NCBI GenBank assembly: GCA_046081125.1 | Contig: JBJTVH010000133.1 | Location: forward strand, 1 to 34,315 | From: JBEIFW01 sp046081125 | GTDB taxonomy: Bacteria > Actinomycetota > Acidimicrobiia > Acidimicrobiales > Ilumatobacteraceae | DNA length: 34,315 bases | Direction of reading: 5' to 3' | In this document: positions 6,968 through 14,753 of the stretch, piece by piece | Position numbering within the stretch: position 1 is the first letter of the stretch | Layout: each line of letters starts with the position of its first letter | Notes under the pieces: model-generated | Databases searched by the model: none | The model's input: the letters and a program-made list of their open reading frames with translations, nothing else | What the model was told of the DNA's origin: nothing | Program-made: the position numbers and the translations under genes

Positions 6968-8179
6968 GTGGATCTGAAGCGGTTCGGGCGCGAGGCAACT
7001 GGCAAGCTCGTTCCGATCAGCGTCGAGGAGGCTGGCCGACAGGTCGACCACGCAGCGTTCGTGCCCGATCCACTCCCATCGACTCTCGAGCTCTCGGCGC
7101 GAACGTGGTCCGACGTTGCCAACGCAGCGCACCTCCTGGGCAGGCTCGACGCGCTCGCGAAGGAGTTGTTGCCCAACCCGATGCTCGTTGCGCGCCCCAC
7201 GATCCGGCGTGAGGCGGTGAGCACGTCAGCCCTCGAAGGCACCTTTGCTCCCGCTGCGGAGGTGCTGAGTTCGGAGATCGACGAGGAACTGCCTCGAAGC
7301 CAAGCCGTCACCGAGGTCATCAACTTCATCCATGCGACCGAACACGCCATCGAGCGGCGGGCCACGCTCCCGATCAGCACTCGGCTCGCGTGTGAGCTGC
7401 AGCGCATCCTCGTCGTCGGGACTGCCAGTGAGGACTGGCAGGCAGGTCAGGTTCGCCAGACGCAGGTCATCATCGGTCCCTACAAGGGCTGCAGCGTTCT
7501 CGAGGCGAGCTACATCCCGCCCCCACCAGGCGAGCTTCTCAACGACGGCCTGTCGGCGTGGGAGAAGTGGATTCACGCCGAGGGTGACCTCCATGCCCTC
7601 ATTCGAGTGGCGGCTGCCCACTACCAGTTCGAGGCCCTGCACCCGTTCACCGACGGTAACGGCCGCATCGGCCGTTTGATCGCCATCCTGCAACTGATCG
7701 ACTACGGGCTTCTCACCGAACCGCTCATCAACCTGTCGCCTTACTTCGAGGTGCGCTCCGACCAGTACCGGTATCTCCTGCGAGAAGTCAGCACGCGCGG
7801 CGCCTGGGACGAGTGGATCAGCTACTTCTGCCAGGCGATTGCTGAACAAGCTGCGGACGCAGGGGCGCGGATACGCGCTCTGCTTGCCTGGCGGGACTCC
7901 ACGCTCACCATGCTGCGCACGACACGAGTCAAGGGCGTCGCCATCGCCGTGACCGAGAAGCTCATCGAGTACCCAACGGTGACGGTCAAGAACATCGCGG
8001 AGAGCCACAACGTCAGTGCCCAGGCGGCCAATAACGCAGTAACTCGACTCGTCGATCTCGGGGTGCTCAGCGAGATCACAGGCCGGAACTACAACCGCGT
8101 GTTCAGCGCACCCGCAGTGTTCGACATCCTTTTCCGCCGTGACGCCTCCAAGACGCGCACGAGCAGGCCAGGGAGCTGA
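6968..8179 (+). CDS. Fic-domain AMP-transferase with C-terminal winged helix
   Basis: A 403-residue Fic/DOC protein. Fic enzymes transfer AMP (sometimes other nucleotides) from ATP to a hydroxyl on a target protein. Seen: a helical N-terminal domain with the inhibitory motif TSALEG (Thr86 to Gly91, pattern [S/T]xxxE[G/N]), whose Glu90 would clash with ATP gamma-phosphate; IIGPYKG in the flap region; the active-site loop HPFTDGNGRIGR (225-236) fully matching HPFx(D/E)GNGRxxR; and a C-terminal winged helix (about 315-380) with KNIAESHNVSAQAANNAVTRL as the recognition part. The inhibitory motif is intramolecular (class II), so no separate antitoxin is needed. The winged helix plus upstream operator-like repeats suggest DNA binding and self-regulation. 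The target is unknown. Fic-wHTH proteins of this kind are often on islands, as here. Confidence 0.92.
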   Translation: MDLKRFGREATGKLVPISVEEAGRQVDHAAFVPDPLPSTLELSARTWSDVANAAHLLGRLDALAKELLPNPMLVARPTIRREAVSTSALEGTFAPAAEVLSSEIDEELPRSQAVTEVINFIHATEHAIERRATLPISTRLACELQRILVVGTASEDWQAGQVRQTQVIIGPYKGCSVLEASYIPPPPGELLNDGLSAWEKWIHAEGDLHALIRVAAAHYQFEALHPFTDGNGRIGRLIAILQLIDYGLLTEPLINLSPYFEVRSDQYRYLLREVSTRGAWDEWISYFCQAIAEQAADAGARIRALLAWRDSTLTMLRTTRVKGVAIAVTEKLIEYPTVTVKNIAESHNVSAQAANNAVTRLVDLGVLSEITGRNYNRVFSAPAVFDILFRRDASKTRTSRPGS

Positions 8180-8590
8180 CTGCAATGCGACTCACTCGAC
8201 TCCAGGGATCCGGAGTGGAGCTTCGATCGCTCGCTCGATCTGCCTCCCCTCGGCCCGAACACGAGGACCCGAATCGTCTGCCATTTCGATGTTGGAAGAA
8301 GCGGGCCGGAGGCGACGCTCCTCGCGAAGGTTGGTGATCGCGGATGGTTTCGGCGCATCGAGGCTTCGATCCGGCCGATACCCACGTCCCGGACTTGCTC
8401 CCGAGGGTGGTCAGGCCGGCGCTCAGGCCGGACCGCTACAAATGGATCGCCATCGGCACGATCTCGATGGCGGGCGGATCGATCGACACCCTCGGCACGG
8501 CTACTCGGGCGCCACCCGGTCCAGGCATCCAGCGGACAGCCTCCGTGAGCGTCTCAAGGAACTCGGCAGGGAACACGACGAGCCGGTTCC
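8180..8590. other. 411-base gap, no assignable gene
   Basis: Between the Fic stop and the convergent MFS stop. Frames exist on both strands: for example a plus-strand frame from the ATG at 8185, and a minus-strand stretch of about 45 codons from a GTG near 8575 to 8436, with protein-like composition and mostly G/C third positions. None has a recognisable domain. It is probably decayed sequence at the right edge of the island. No strong hairpin or tandem repeat was seen. Confidence 0.5.
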
Positions 8591-9859
8591 TCAAGTGACC
8601 GGCACCGGCCGCAGAGCCGGGCGACCGATCGACAACGAACCGATCGCCGCACCCAAGCAGCACACGCCGGCGAGGAGCCAGGCGACCGTGTAGGACCCGG
8701 TGAGGTCCCGCAAGGCCCCGGCGCCCCACGCTGCGCTCGCCCCGCCCAATTGGTGTGCAGCGAACACCCACCCGTAGGTGACGGTCGCCAGTTCCGGGCC
8801 GAAGCATTCCCGACACAGCGCGACCGTCGGCGGGACCGTCGCCACCCAGTCGAGCCCGTAGAACACCATGAACACCACGAGCGGGGCGCTCCCGGCGGTC
8901 AACGACGGTTCGAGGACCAGCAGCGACACCCCTCGGAGGGCGTAGTAGGCGAACAGCAGTCGGCGCGGGTCGTACCGGTCGGTGAGCGCACCCGAGGCCA
9001 TCGTGCCGATGATGTCGAAGACCCCGATCAGCACGAGGTACCCCGCCGCGGTGGTGCGGGCGAGTCCGTGGTCGTGGGCGGCGGAGATGAAATGGGTCTG
9101 GACCAGACCGTTGGTCGACAGCCCGCACACGAAGAATCCGCCCACCAACAGCCAGAACGCCCCGCTCCCCGACACCGACCGCAACCCCGTCCAGGCGAGG
9201 CCGATCGGATGCGCGGGCGGCGGCGGGGTGCGGTAGCCCTCGGGGGCTCCGAGCGCACGCTGGCCGACATCTTCGGGTTTGTCGCGCATCAGCAGGACGA
9301 CCGGCACGATCGCAAGCGCCGCACTGAGCGCGGCCACCCGGACCACCCATCGCCAACCCGGCCCATCCGACAGGGCCGTCAACACCGGGAGGAACACGAG
9401 TTGGCCCGTCGCCGTCGCCGCGGTCAGGCAACCCGTGATCAGGCCCCGTCGGGCGACGAACCATCGGTTGGCCACCGATGCCGCCAGCACGGTCGCCATG
9501 CACCCCGTCCCGGCGCCCACGACGACGCCCCACGCGAGCACGAAGTGCCACGGCTGGGTCATCACGCTCGTGAGCCCCGTCCCGATCGTCACCGTGACGA
9601 GCGCGAGCGTGACGACCCGCCTCAGGCCGAACCTTGCCAACAGGGCCGCGGCGAACGGGCCCATCAGTCCGAACAGCACGAGGCTGACGGCCTGCGCCGC
9701 TCCGACGGTCCCTTTCGACCAGCCCAGTTCCTCGTGCAACGGGTCGAGCACGACCCCCGGCACCGGGATCCGGGCCGATGCGAGCAGCAGGGTGACGAAG
9801 GTGACGCCGAAGACGACCCAGGCGTACGGCCGGCGGACGGCCCGGATGGCAGTCGTCAA
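8591..9859 (-). CDS. MFS transporter, OFA/monocarboxylate-transporter type
   Basis: A 422-residue 12-helix major facilitator. The first helix pair reads PYAWVVFGVTFVTLLLASA followed by DPLHEELGWSKGTVGAAQA, then FGLRRV. A 'P-L-x-E-E-x-G-W-S' loop and an (R/D)-x-G-x-R-R turn are typical of the oxalate/formate antiporter and monocarboxylate transporter branch. A long cytoplasmic loop follows helix 6, and the second half repeats the pattern with LTDRYDPRRL. The best start is a TTG at 9859 overlapping the mdh stop in TTGA. The frame runs further up to 9991, but that part is antisense-like Arg-rich sequence inside mdh. Position directly after mdh suggests transport of a C3-C4 carboxylate, which is inference. 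Confidence 0.85.
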   Translation of the reverse strand: MTTAIRAVRRPYAWVVFGVTFVTLLLASARIPVPGVVLDPLHEELGWSKGTVGAAQAVSLVLFGLMGPFAAALLARFGLRRVVTLALVTVTIGTGLTSVMTQPWHFVLAWGVVVGAGTGCMATVLAASVANRWFVARRGLITGCLTAATATGQLVFLPVLTALSDGPGWRWVVRVAALSAALAIVPVVLLMRDKPEDVGQRALGAPEGYRTPPPPAHPIGLAWTGLRSVSGSGAFWLLVGGFFVCGLSTNGLVQTHFISAAHDHGLARTTAAGYLVLIGVFDIIGTMASGALTDRYDPRRLLFAYYALRGVSLLVLEPSLTAGSAPLVVFMVFYGLDWVATVPPTVALCRECFGPELATVTYGWVFAAHQLGGASAAWGAGALRDLTGSYTVAWLLAGVCCLGAAIGSLSIGRPALRPVPVT

Positions 9860-10848
9860 ATGAGCCCGAGGTCGCGCACGGCCGTGCGCTCGTCTTCGAG
9901 TTCGGCGACGGTCGCGTCGATCTTCGAGCGGCTGTAGTCGTCGATGTCGAGACCCTGGACGATCGACCACTGCCCGTTCGCACAGGTGCACGGGAACGAC
10001 GACACCAGGCCCTCGGGTACGCCGTAGCTCCCGTCGGACACGACCGCCATCGACACCCAGTCACCCTCGGGGGTGCCATGAGTCCAGTCGCGTACGTGGT
10101 CCATGGCGGCGCGCGCTGCTGAGGCCGCCGACGACAGGCCGCGGGCGTCGATGATCGCCGCCCCGCGCTTGGCGACCGTCGGGATGTACGTGCTGTCCAC
10201 CCAGGCGTGGTCGCCGACGGCCTCGTAGGCATTGCGACCGCCCACCGAGGCGTGGAACAGGTCGGGGTACTGCGTGACCGAGTGGTTGCCCCAGATCGTC
10301 ATGCGCTGCACCTCGTTCACGCTGACGCCGAGCCGCTGCGCGAGCTGGGTCTTGGCCCGGTTGTGGTCGAGCCGGGTCATGGCGGTGACCTGGCGGGGAT
10401 CGAGCCCCGACGCATTCGAGACGGCGATGAGTGCGTTGGTGTTGGCCGGGTTGCCGACCACGAGCACCTTCACGTCCTTTCGGGCGTTGGCCGCGATCGC
10501 CGCGCCCTGGGGCTTGAAGATCCCGCCGTTCGCCGACAGCAGGTCCGAGCGCTCCATGCCCGCCTTGCGCGGCATGGCGCCCACGAGCAGGGCGACGTCG
10601 GCGTCACCGAAGGCGACCGCCGGATCGTCGGTGGCGACGGTGCCGGCCAGCAGCGGGAACGCGCAATCGTCGAGCTCCATCACGACCCCGCCGAGCGCCT
10701 TGAGGGCCGGGGTGATCTCGAGCATCCGCAGGATCACCGGAGTGTCCGGGCCGAGCATCTCGCCCGCAGCGATGCGGAACAACAGGCTGTAGCCGATCTG
10801 ACCCGCGGCGCCGGTCACGGCCACGCGGACGGGGGAGGCAGAGGTCAT
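9856..10848 (-). CDS. mdh: Malate dehydrogenase (NAD-dependent)
   Basis: Cytoplasmic TCA-cycle enzyme interconverting malate and oxaloacetate; 330 residues, the normal size for the cytosolic/actinobacterial MDH type. Seen: nucleotide-binding VTGAAGQIGYSLL (Gly13, Gly16, Gly19), the substrate loop GAMPRKAGMERSDLL with its arginines, NPANTNALI, LDHNRAK, and the catalytic His in IWGNHSVTQYPD. ATG at 10848; a TAnnnT element (TACGCT) lies 8 bases before it, so it may have its own near-leaderless promoter. The stop overlaps the TTG of the MFS gene by 4 bases, implying coupled translation. The acyltransferase gene ends 30 bases upstream on the same strand. Confidence 0.96.
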   Translation of the reverse strand: MTSASPVRVAVTGAAGQIGYSLLFRIAAGEMLGPDTPVILRMLEITPALKALGGVVMELDDCAFPLLAGTVATDDPAVAFGDADVALLVGAMPRKAGMERSDLLSANGGIFKPQGAAIAANARKDVKVLVVGNPANTNALIAVSNASGLDPRQVTAMTRLDHNRAKTQLAQRLGVSVNEVQRMTIWGNHSVTQYPDLFHASVGGRNAYEAVGDHAWVDSTYIPTVAKRGAAIIDARGLSSAASAARAAMDHVRDWTHGTPEGDWVSMAVVSDGSYGVPEGLVSSFPCTCANGQWSIVQGLDIDDYSRSKIDATVAELEDERTAVRDLGLI

Positions 10849-10878
10849 GGCGGGCGAGCGTACCCAGGGCCGCCGTGC

Positions 10879-12756
10879 TCAGGGGAGCTTGCCGATGACG
10901 AAGTCGCGGATCAGCAAGGCGTAGGCCTCCTGCCCGGGCGGCTTCAGGTGGATGCCGTCACCGTAGAACCACGCCGGGTAGCCGTCGCCGTATCGCTTCC
11001 AGTCGAGCAGCAGCGCATTCGGATAGCTCGGGAGCGCCTTGGCGAGGATGTCGTTGTTGGAGGCCTCCCACGCCCGACCGGGTACCCGAGCGTTCACCCA
11101 GATCACCCTCGGGACCCCGCTGAGCACCGCCATCACCTCGCCGACCTGGGCTGCGGTGACCGGGCCGTTGGAGGCCAGGGCGATCACCACAGCCTGACCG
11201 AACTTGCCCCGGTCGCGCAGCAGCGTGAGCGGGGCGACCGCATCCTTCAGGTAGCGGCCTTCCTTGGCGTCCACGAACGAGTCGGCGCCGAGCGTTTCCT
11301 TCAACTTCGTGAACGCTCCGAGCATCACCGAGTCGCCCCAAGCGATCGCGGCGATCTTGCCCGGCGGGAGAGCCGCCAGCGGATCGACCGTCGTGGTGGT
11401 GGTCGCAGCGGCCGCCGTCGACGTCGGGCCCGGACCCGCTGCCGTCGCGAGGGTCGTCGGAACCGTCGTCGTGCCGATCGAGCCCTGGAGTCGCTGGGCC
11501 TCGAGGCCCTGGCGCAGGCTCTCGGCCGCCGCGTTCGGGCTCGACGATGCGGTCGCGACGCCGGCCGCCACCAGCAACAGGGCCAGGCCGCCGACGCTCG
11601 CCGCAGCGAGCGACCGTCGGGCGCGACGCTCGCGATTGCGGAGCCGGTCGAACCAGCGGCCGAGCGCGCCCTGCCGGATCGGCGTCTCCAGGTACCGGTA
11701 GCTCAGTTCGGTGAGCAACACGGTCCACGCCACCCGGAACGCCGTGACCTGCCACGTCGGCCAGAACAGGTCGATGCCCGGCCGGGTGAGCACGAACACG
11801 GGCCAGTGCCACAGGTACAACCCGTACGACCGCACGCCGATCGCCCGCAGGACCGGGTTACCGAGCACGGGACCGAGGAAGGACCCGGGATGGACCGCAG
11901 CCGCGATCACCACGAGCGTGACGACCCCGATCACCACGAACCCACCGTGATAGAGCGCCCAGGTGCGCTCATCCCACACCCGGTGGAGCACGGCGAGCAC
12001 GACCATCGCGACGAGGCCGGCCGCCCCGAGCGCCGGGACGGGACGCCGTGCCCGGCGGACCAGGGCCTGGGGGCGCCAGAACAGGGCCAGCGCCGCACCG
12101 AGGAGGAGCCCGGAGGCTCGTGTGTGGGTGCCGTAGTACACCGCCGACGGATCGGCCTCGGAGTAGCCGACGATCATGAGCACGGTCGAGACGACCACGC
12201 CGCCAAGCAGCAGTCCGGCGATGCGGTCGTACCGCCTCCCGAAGGACCGCAGGAGCACCCCGACCACGAGCGGCCACACCAGGTAGAACTGCTCCTCGAC
12301 CGCCAGCGACCACAGGTGCCGTAGCAGCGGCGGGCGGCCGAGGTTGTCGAAGTACGACGACCCGGTGAAGACCAGGTACCAGTTCGTCACGTAGGCCAGC
12401 GACGCGATGAGGTCACCGCGCAGGCGTGCCACCTCGTCGGAGAGGAACAACACCGCGGTCACTGCGGTGGCCGCCAGCAAGGCGTAGAGCGCAGGGAGCA
12501 GGCGCCGAGCCCGGCGCAACCAGAACTGGGCCAGGTCGATCCGCCCGGATCGTTCGTATTCGTCGAGCAACAGCAGGGTGATCAGGTACCCCGAGACGAC
12601 GAAGAAGACCTCGACGCCCAAGAACCCGCCCGGCAACCAGGACGCGTCGGCGTGGTAGACGAGGACGGCGAGCACGGCGATCGCCCGCAGTCCGTCGAGC
12701 CCGGGCAGATACGGCAGACGGCCCGAATCGGGCGCGCGAGAAGCGAGCGTCTGCAC
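10879..12756 (-). CDS. OafA/YrhL-type membrane acyltransferase with C-terminal SGNH domain
   Basis: A 625-residue protein that likely moves acyl groups across the membrane onto cell-surface glycan. Domain 1 (about 1-390) is acyltransferase-3: LPYLPGLDGLRAIAVL, the catalytic-site His35 in LVYHADAS, FFVVSGYLI, RRARRLLPAL, SLAVEEQFYLVWPL, and about ten membrane helices. A Thr/Ala-rich linker (many T, A and P, about 425-465) probably crosses the wall. Domain 2 is SGNH/GDSL-like: AWGDSVMLG near residue 475 with the Ser, and DGIHLKPPGQ near 600 with the Asp-His pair. Known OafA-SGNH fusions O-acetylate polysaccharide or peptidoglycan; the acceptor here is unknown. The GTG at 12756 is chosen because CAGAAT lies 6 bases upstream and the protein then begins just before the conserved PGLDGLRA. 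The extra 23 codons upstream look non-coding. Confidence 0.9.
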   Translation of the reverse strand: MQTLASRAPDSGRLPYLPGLDGLRAIAVLAVLVYHADASWLPGGFLGVEVFFVVSGYLITLLLLDEYERSGRIDLAQFWLRRARRLLPALYALLAATAVTAVLFLSDEVARLRGDLIASLAYVTNWYLVFTGSSYFDNLGRPPLLRHLWSLAVEEQFYLVWPLVVGVLLRSFGRRYDRIAGLLLGGVVVSTVLMIVGYSEADPSAVYYGTHTRASGLLLGAALALFWRPQALVRRARRPVPALGAAGLVAMVVLAVLHRVWDERTWALYHGGFVVIGVVTLVVIAAAVHPGSFLGPVLGNPVLRAIGVRSYGLYLWHWPVFVLTRPGIDLFWPTWQVTAFRVAWTVLLTELSYRYLETPIRQGALGRWFDRLRNRERRARRSLAAASVGGLALLLVAAGVATASSSPNAAAESLRQGLEAQRLQGSIGTTTVPTTLATAAGPGPTSTAAAATTTTTVDPLAALPPGKIAAIAWGDSVMLGAFTKLKETLGADSFVDAKEGRYLKDAVAPLTLLRDRGKFGQAVVIALASNGPVTAAQVGEVMAVLSGVPRVIWVNARVPGRAWEASNNDILAKALPSYPNALLLDWKRYGDGYPAWFYGDGIHLKPPGQEAYALLIRDFVIGKLP

Positions 12757-12762
12757 CGCACC

Positions 12763-12768
12763 ATTCTG
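12763..12768 (-). promoter_or_regulatory. -10-like CAGAAT, leaderless acyltransferase mRNA
   Basis: On the minus strand CAGAAT ends 6 bases before the GTG at 12756. It suggests the acyltransferase gene has its own promoter in the roughly 100-base gap after the GGDEF gene. Confidence 0.45.
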
Positions 12769-12857
12769 CCTGCCCGATCGCGTCGTGCACCGGACGCCCA
12801 CCGCCGATCCACGGCATCCGGCCAACCGGCGTCGGCATCACACCGGTAACGATCCCC

Positions 12858-13790
12858 TCAGGATCCTCGCCAGCAGGCCCGACCCGCCCGCTTCGCATCG
12901 AGCACTGCGAGTTCGGCCCGAGCGAGGGTCGCCACCGGGTCGCCACCCGGCGACGACACCGCCACCCCGACGCTGCCGGTCACCGACAGGAACAGACCGT
13001 TCGCGATCACCGGCAGATCGAGCGCCAGGAGAAGCCGATCGGCGACCTTCTCGACGTCCGCCGGCTTGCGCAGGTTGCACGCCAGAACGGCGAACTCGTC
13101 CGAACCCAGCCGAGCCGCACAGTCGTCCCGGCGCAGCACCGATCCGAGGCGGCGCCCGACCTCGACGAGCGCCTCGTCCCCGAGCAGGTGCCCATGGGAC
13201 TGGTTGACCTCGCCGAAGCGGTCGAGGTCGACCACCAGCACCGCCCAGTCCAGCGTCGTCGACTCGGTCACCTCCCGCGCCCGTTGGACGAGCGCCACAC
13301 GCGATGGGAGACCGGTCAGGCCGTCGACGAGTGAGGGCCCACTCAGGCTTCCGGCGAGCCGCGCGCGTTCGAAGGCCAAGCTCACCAACCCTGAACCCTC
13401 GACCAGCGCTGCCGTTCCCGCCGGGCCGGGCTCCGCCACCGACGACCACACCTCCAACTGCCCGACGAGTGGACCGTCGGGCAGACGAATCTCACGCCCC
13501 CAGTAACCGGCCGGGTCGATCCCGGCGAGCCACGGCATCGCGCCCCGGTCGGGGGTCGACCCCACGAACCAGCCCAGGACGGGAGACGCGGCGACCACGA
13601 CACCGCTGTCGTCGAACACCGCCACGGCGCATCGCCCTGGAAGGGAGACCTCGAACAGCGTCACGACCGCAGCACAGACGTCACGCAACGGAGCGCCCGC
13701 AGCGAGGAGCCGCACCGCTTCAGCGGCAGCGACACGATCCTCGTCGGAGCGCCGCGTTGGATCATCGGCGCTGGAATCGGACGCGGCCAC
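12858..13790 (-). CDS. GAF-GGDEF protein, diguanylate cyclase with GSDEF variant
   Basis: A 310-residue cytoplasmic protein. Residues about 20-145 form a GAF-like sensor domain. Residues about 155-305 form a GGDEF domain: DGLTGLPSR, LVVDLDRFGEVNQSHGHLLGDEAL, and the signature loop GSDEF (229-233) instead of GGDEF. The metal Asp and the NxxxGHxxGD segment are kept. An RxxD inhibitory site (Arg220 to Asp223) sits five residues before the loop, the normal I-site position. The protein may make c-di-GMP or act as a c-di-GMP receptor; Gly-to-Ser at the second position makes activity uncertain. The start is a GTG. It lies 31 bases after metF and before the surface acyltransferase gene, so control of surface modification by c-di-GMP is conceivable but unproven. 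Confidence 0.85.
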   Translation of the reverse strand: MAASDSSADDPTRRSDEDRVAAAEAVRLLAAGAPLRDVCAAVVTLFEVSLPGRCAVAVFDDSGVVVAASPVLGWFVGSTPDRGAMPWLAGIDPAGYWGREIRLPDGPLVGQLEVWSSVAEPGPAGTAALVEGSGLVSLAFERARLAGSLSGPSLVDGLTGLPSRVALVQRAREVTESTTLDWAVLVVDLDRFGEVNQSHGHLLGDEALVEVGRRLGSVLRRDDCAARLGSDEFAVLACNLRKPADVEKVADRLLLALDLPVIANGLFLSVTGSVGVAVSSPGGDPVATLARAELAVLDAKRAGRACWRGS

Positions 13791-13821
13791 GGCGTACCTA
13801 TCGGCAGGGCGAGCGCCGGGT

Positions 13822-14682
13822 TCAGGCCACCGGGAGACCGAGGTTCGCGTAGATCTCCCGAGTCGCGCTCGATCGGTTCAGCGTGTAGAAGTGCAAACCC
13901 GGAGCGCCCCGCTCGAGCAGCGCCGCACAGAGTTCGGTGGCCACCTCGACGCCGATGCGGCGGACCTCGTGAGGATCGTGCGCAACCGGGGCGAGCCGAT
14001 CGGCGAGCCAGGCCGGGAACGCTGCCCCGGACAGCTCCGCCATGCGCTGCACCTGTCCGGCGTTGGTCACCGGCATGATCCCCGGGATCACCGGCTTCGA
14101 GCAGCCCAGCGCATGGAGCTCCTCGACGAGGCGGACCCAGTGTTCGGCATCGAAGAACAGCTGCGTGATCGCAAAGTCGGCCTGCTGGAGCTTGGCGGCG
14201 AGGTGCCGGCGATCCTCGACCCGGTTGGGTGATCGGGGATGCACCTCGGGGTGCGCCGCCACCCCGATCGAGAACGTTCCGTGCGCCGCAACATCCGCGA
14301 CGAGCTCGGCTGCGAACGCATAGTCGCTGCTCGACTCCGACCCGTCCGTGACCGGATCCCCGCCCAGGGCGAGGATGTTCTCCACCCCCGCCTCTCGGTA
14401 CGCGTCCAGGATCTCGGTGATCTCCGCCCGAGTGTGGCTCGTGCAGGTGAGATGCGCCATCGGCGTGATCGCCGTCTCCCGACGGACCCACCCGACGACC
14501 TCACGGGTCCGATCACGGGTGCTTCCCCCGGCTCCGTACGTGACCGACACGAAGCTCGGGGCCAGCGGCTCGAGCTCAGCGATCGTCCGGCCGAGCGTGA
14601 GCTGCGCAGCGTCGGTCTTCGGCGGGAAGAACTCGAAGGAGAACGTGTTTCCGCCAGCAAGGAGATCCGCGATGCGAGCCAT
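13822..14682 (-). CDS. metF: Methylenetetrahydrofolate reductase
   Basis: A 286-residue FAD-dependent TIM-barrel enzyme that reduces 5,10-methylene-THF to 5-methyl-THF for methionine synthesis. Seen: FSFEFFPPK with Glu17 (the catalytic Glu position), SVTYGAGGSTRDRT, AHLTCTSHT, ILALGGDP (usually LRGDP), GVAAHPEVHP, QLFFDAEHW, IPGIMPVTN and the C-terminal GLHFYTLNRS. Length matches the bacterial single-domain form. ATG at 14682; TAGCCT lies 9 bases upstream, so transcription may start only a few bases before the ATG. It follows purH by about 70 bases on the same strand, which joins two folate-dependent steps. Confidence 0.95.
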   Translation of the reverse strand: MARIADLLAGGNTFSFEFFPPKTDAAQLTLGRTIAELEPLAPSFVSVTYGAGGSTRDRTREVVGWVRRETAITPMAHLTCTSHTRAEITEILDAYREAGVENILALGGDPVTDGSESSSDYAFAAELVADVAAHGTFSIGVAAHPEVHPRSPNRVEDRRHLAAKLQQADFAITQLFFDAEHWVRLVEELHALGCSKPVIPGIMPVTNAGQVQRMAELSGAAFPAWLADRLAPVAHDPHEVRRIGVEVATELCAALLERGAPGLHFYTLNRSSATREIYANLGLPVA

Positions 14683-14720
14683 GCCCGCCGGAGGCTATCG
14701 GCCGGCCCCGGCGTCGTCGG

Positions 14721-14746
14721 GGTCGTGCGGCCCGGTCGTGCGGCCC
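14721..14746. repeat. Tandem 13-bp repeat (2 copies)
   Basis: ggtcgtgcggccc occurs twice head to tail between metF and purH. Probably a slippage product; no function is evident. Confidence 0.6.
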
Positions 14747-14753
14747 GGTCCGG

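Noticed and set aside
8436..8575. Small minus-strand gene after the MFS stop
   Set aside because: Composition is protein-like, but there is no recognisable family, only about 45 codons, and a GTG start with poorly placed Shine-Dalgarno sequence; kept only as part of the unexplained gap.
10207..12324. A 705-codon open frame on the plus strand
   Set aside because: Antisense to mdh and the acyltransferase, both of which have full conserved motifs; the translation has no recognisable family and the composition of a shadow frame.
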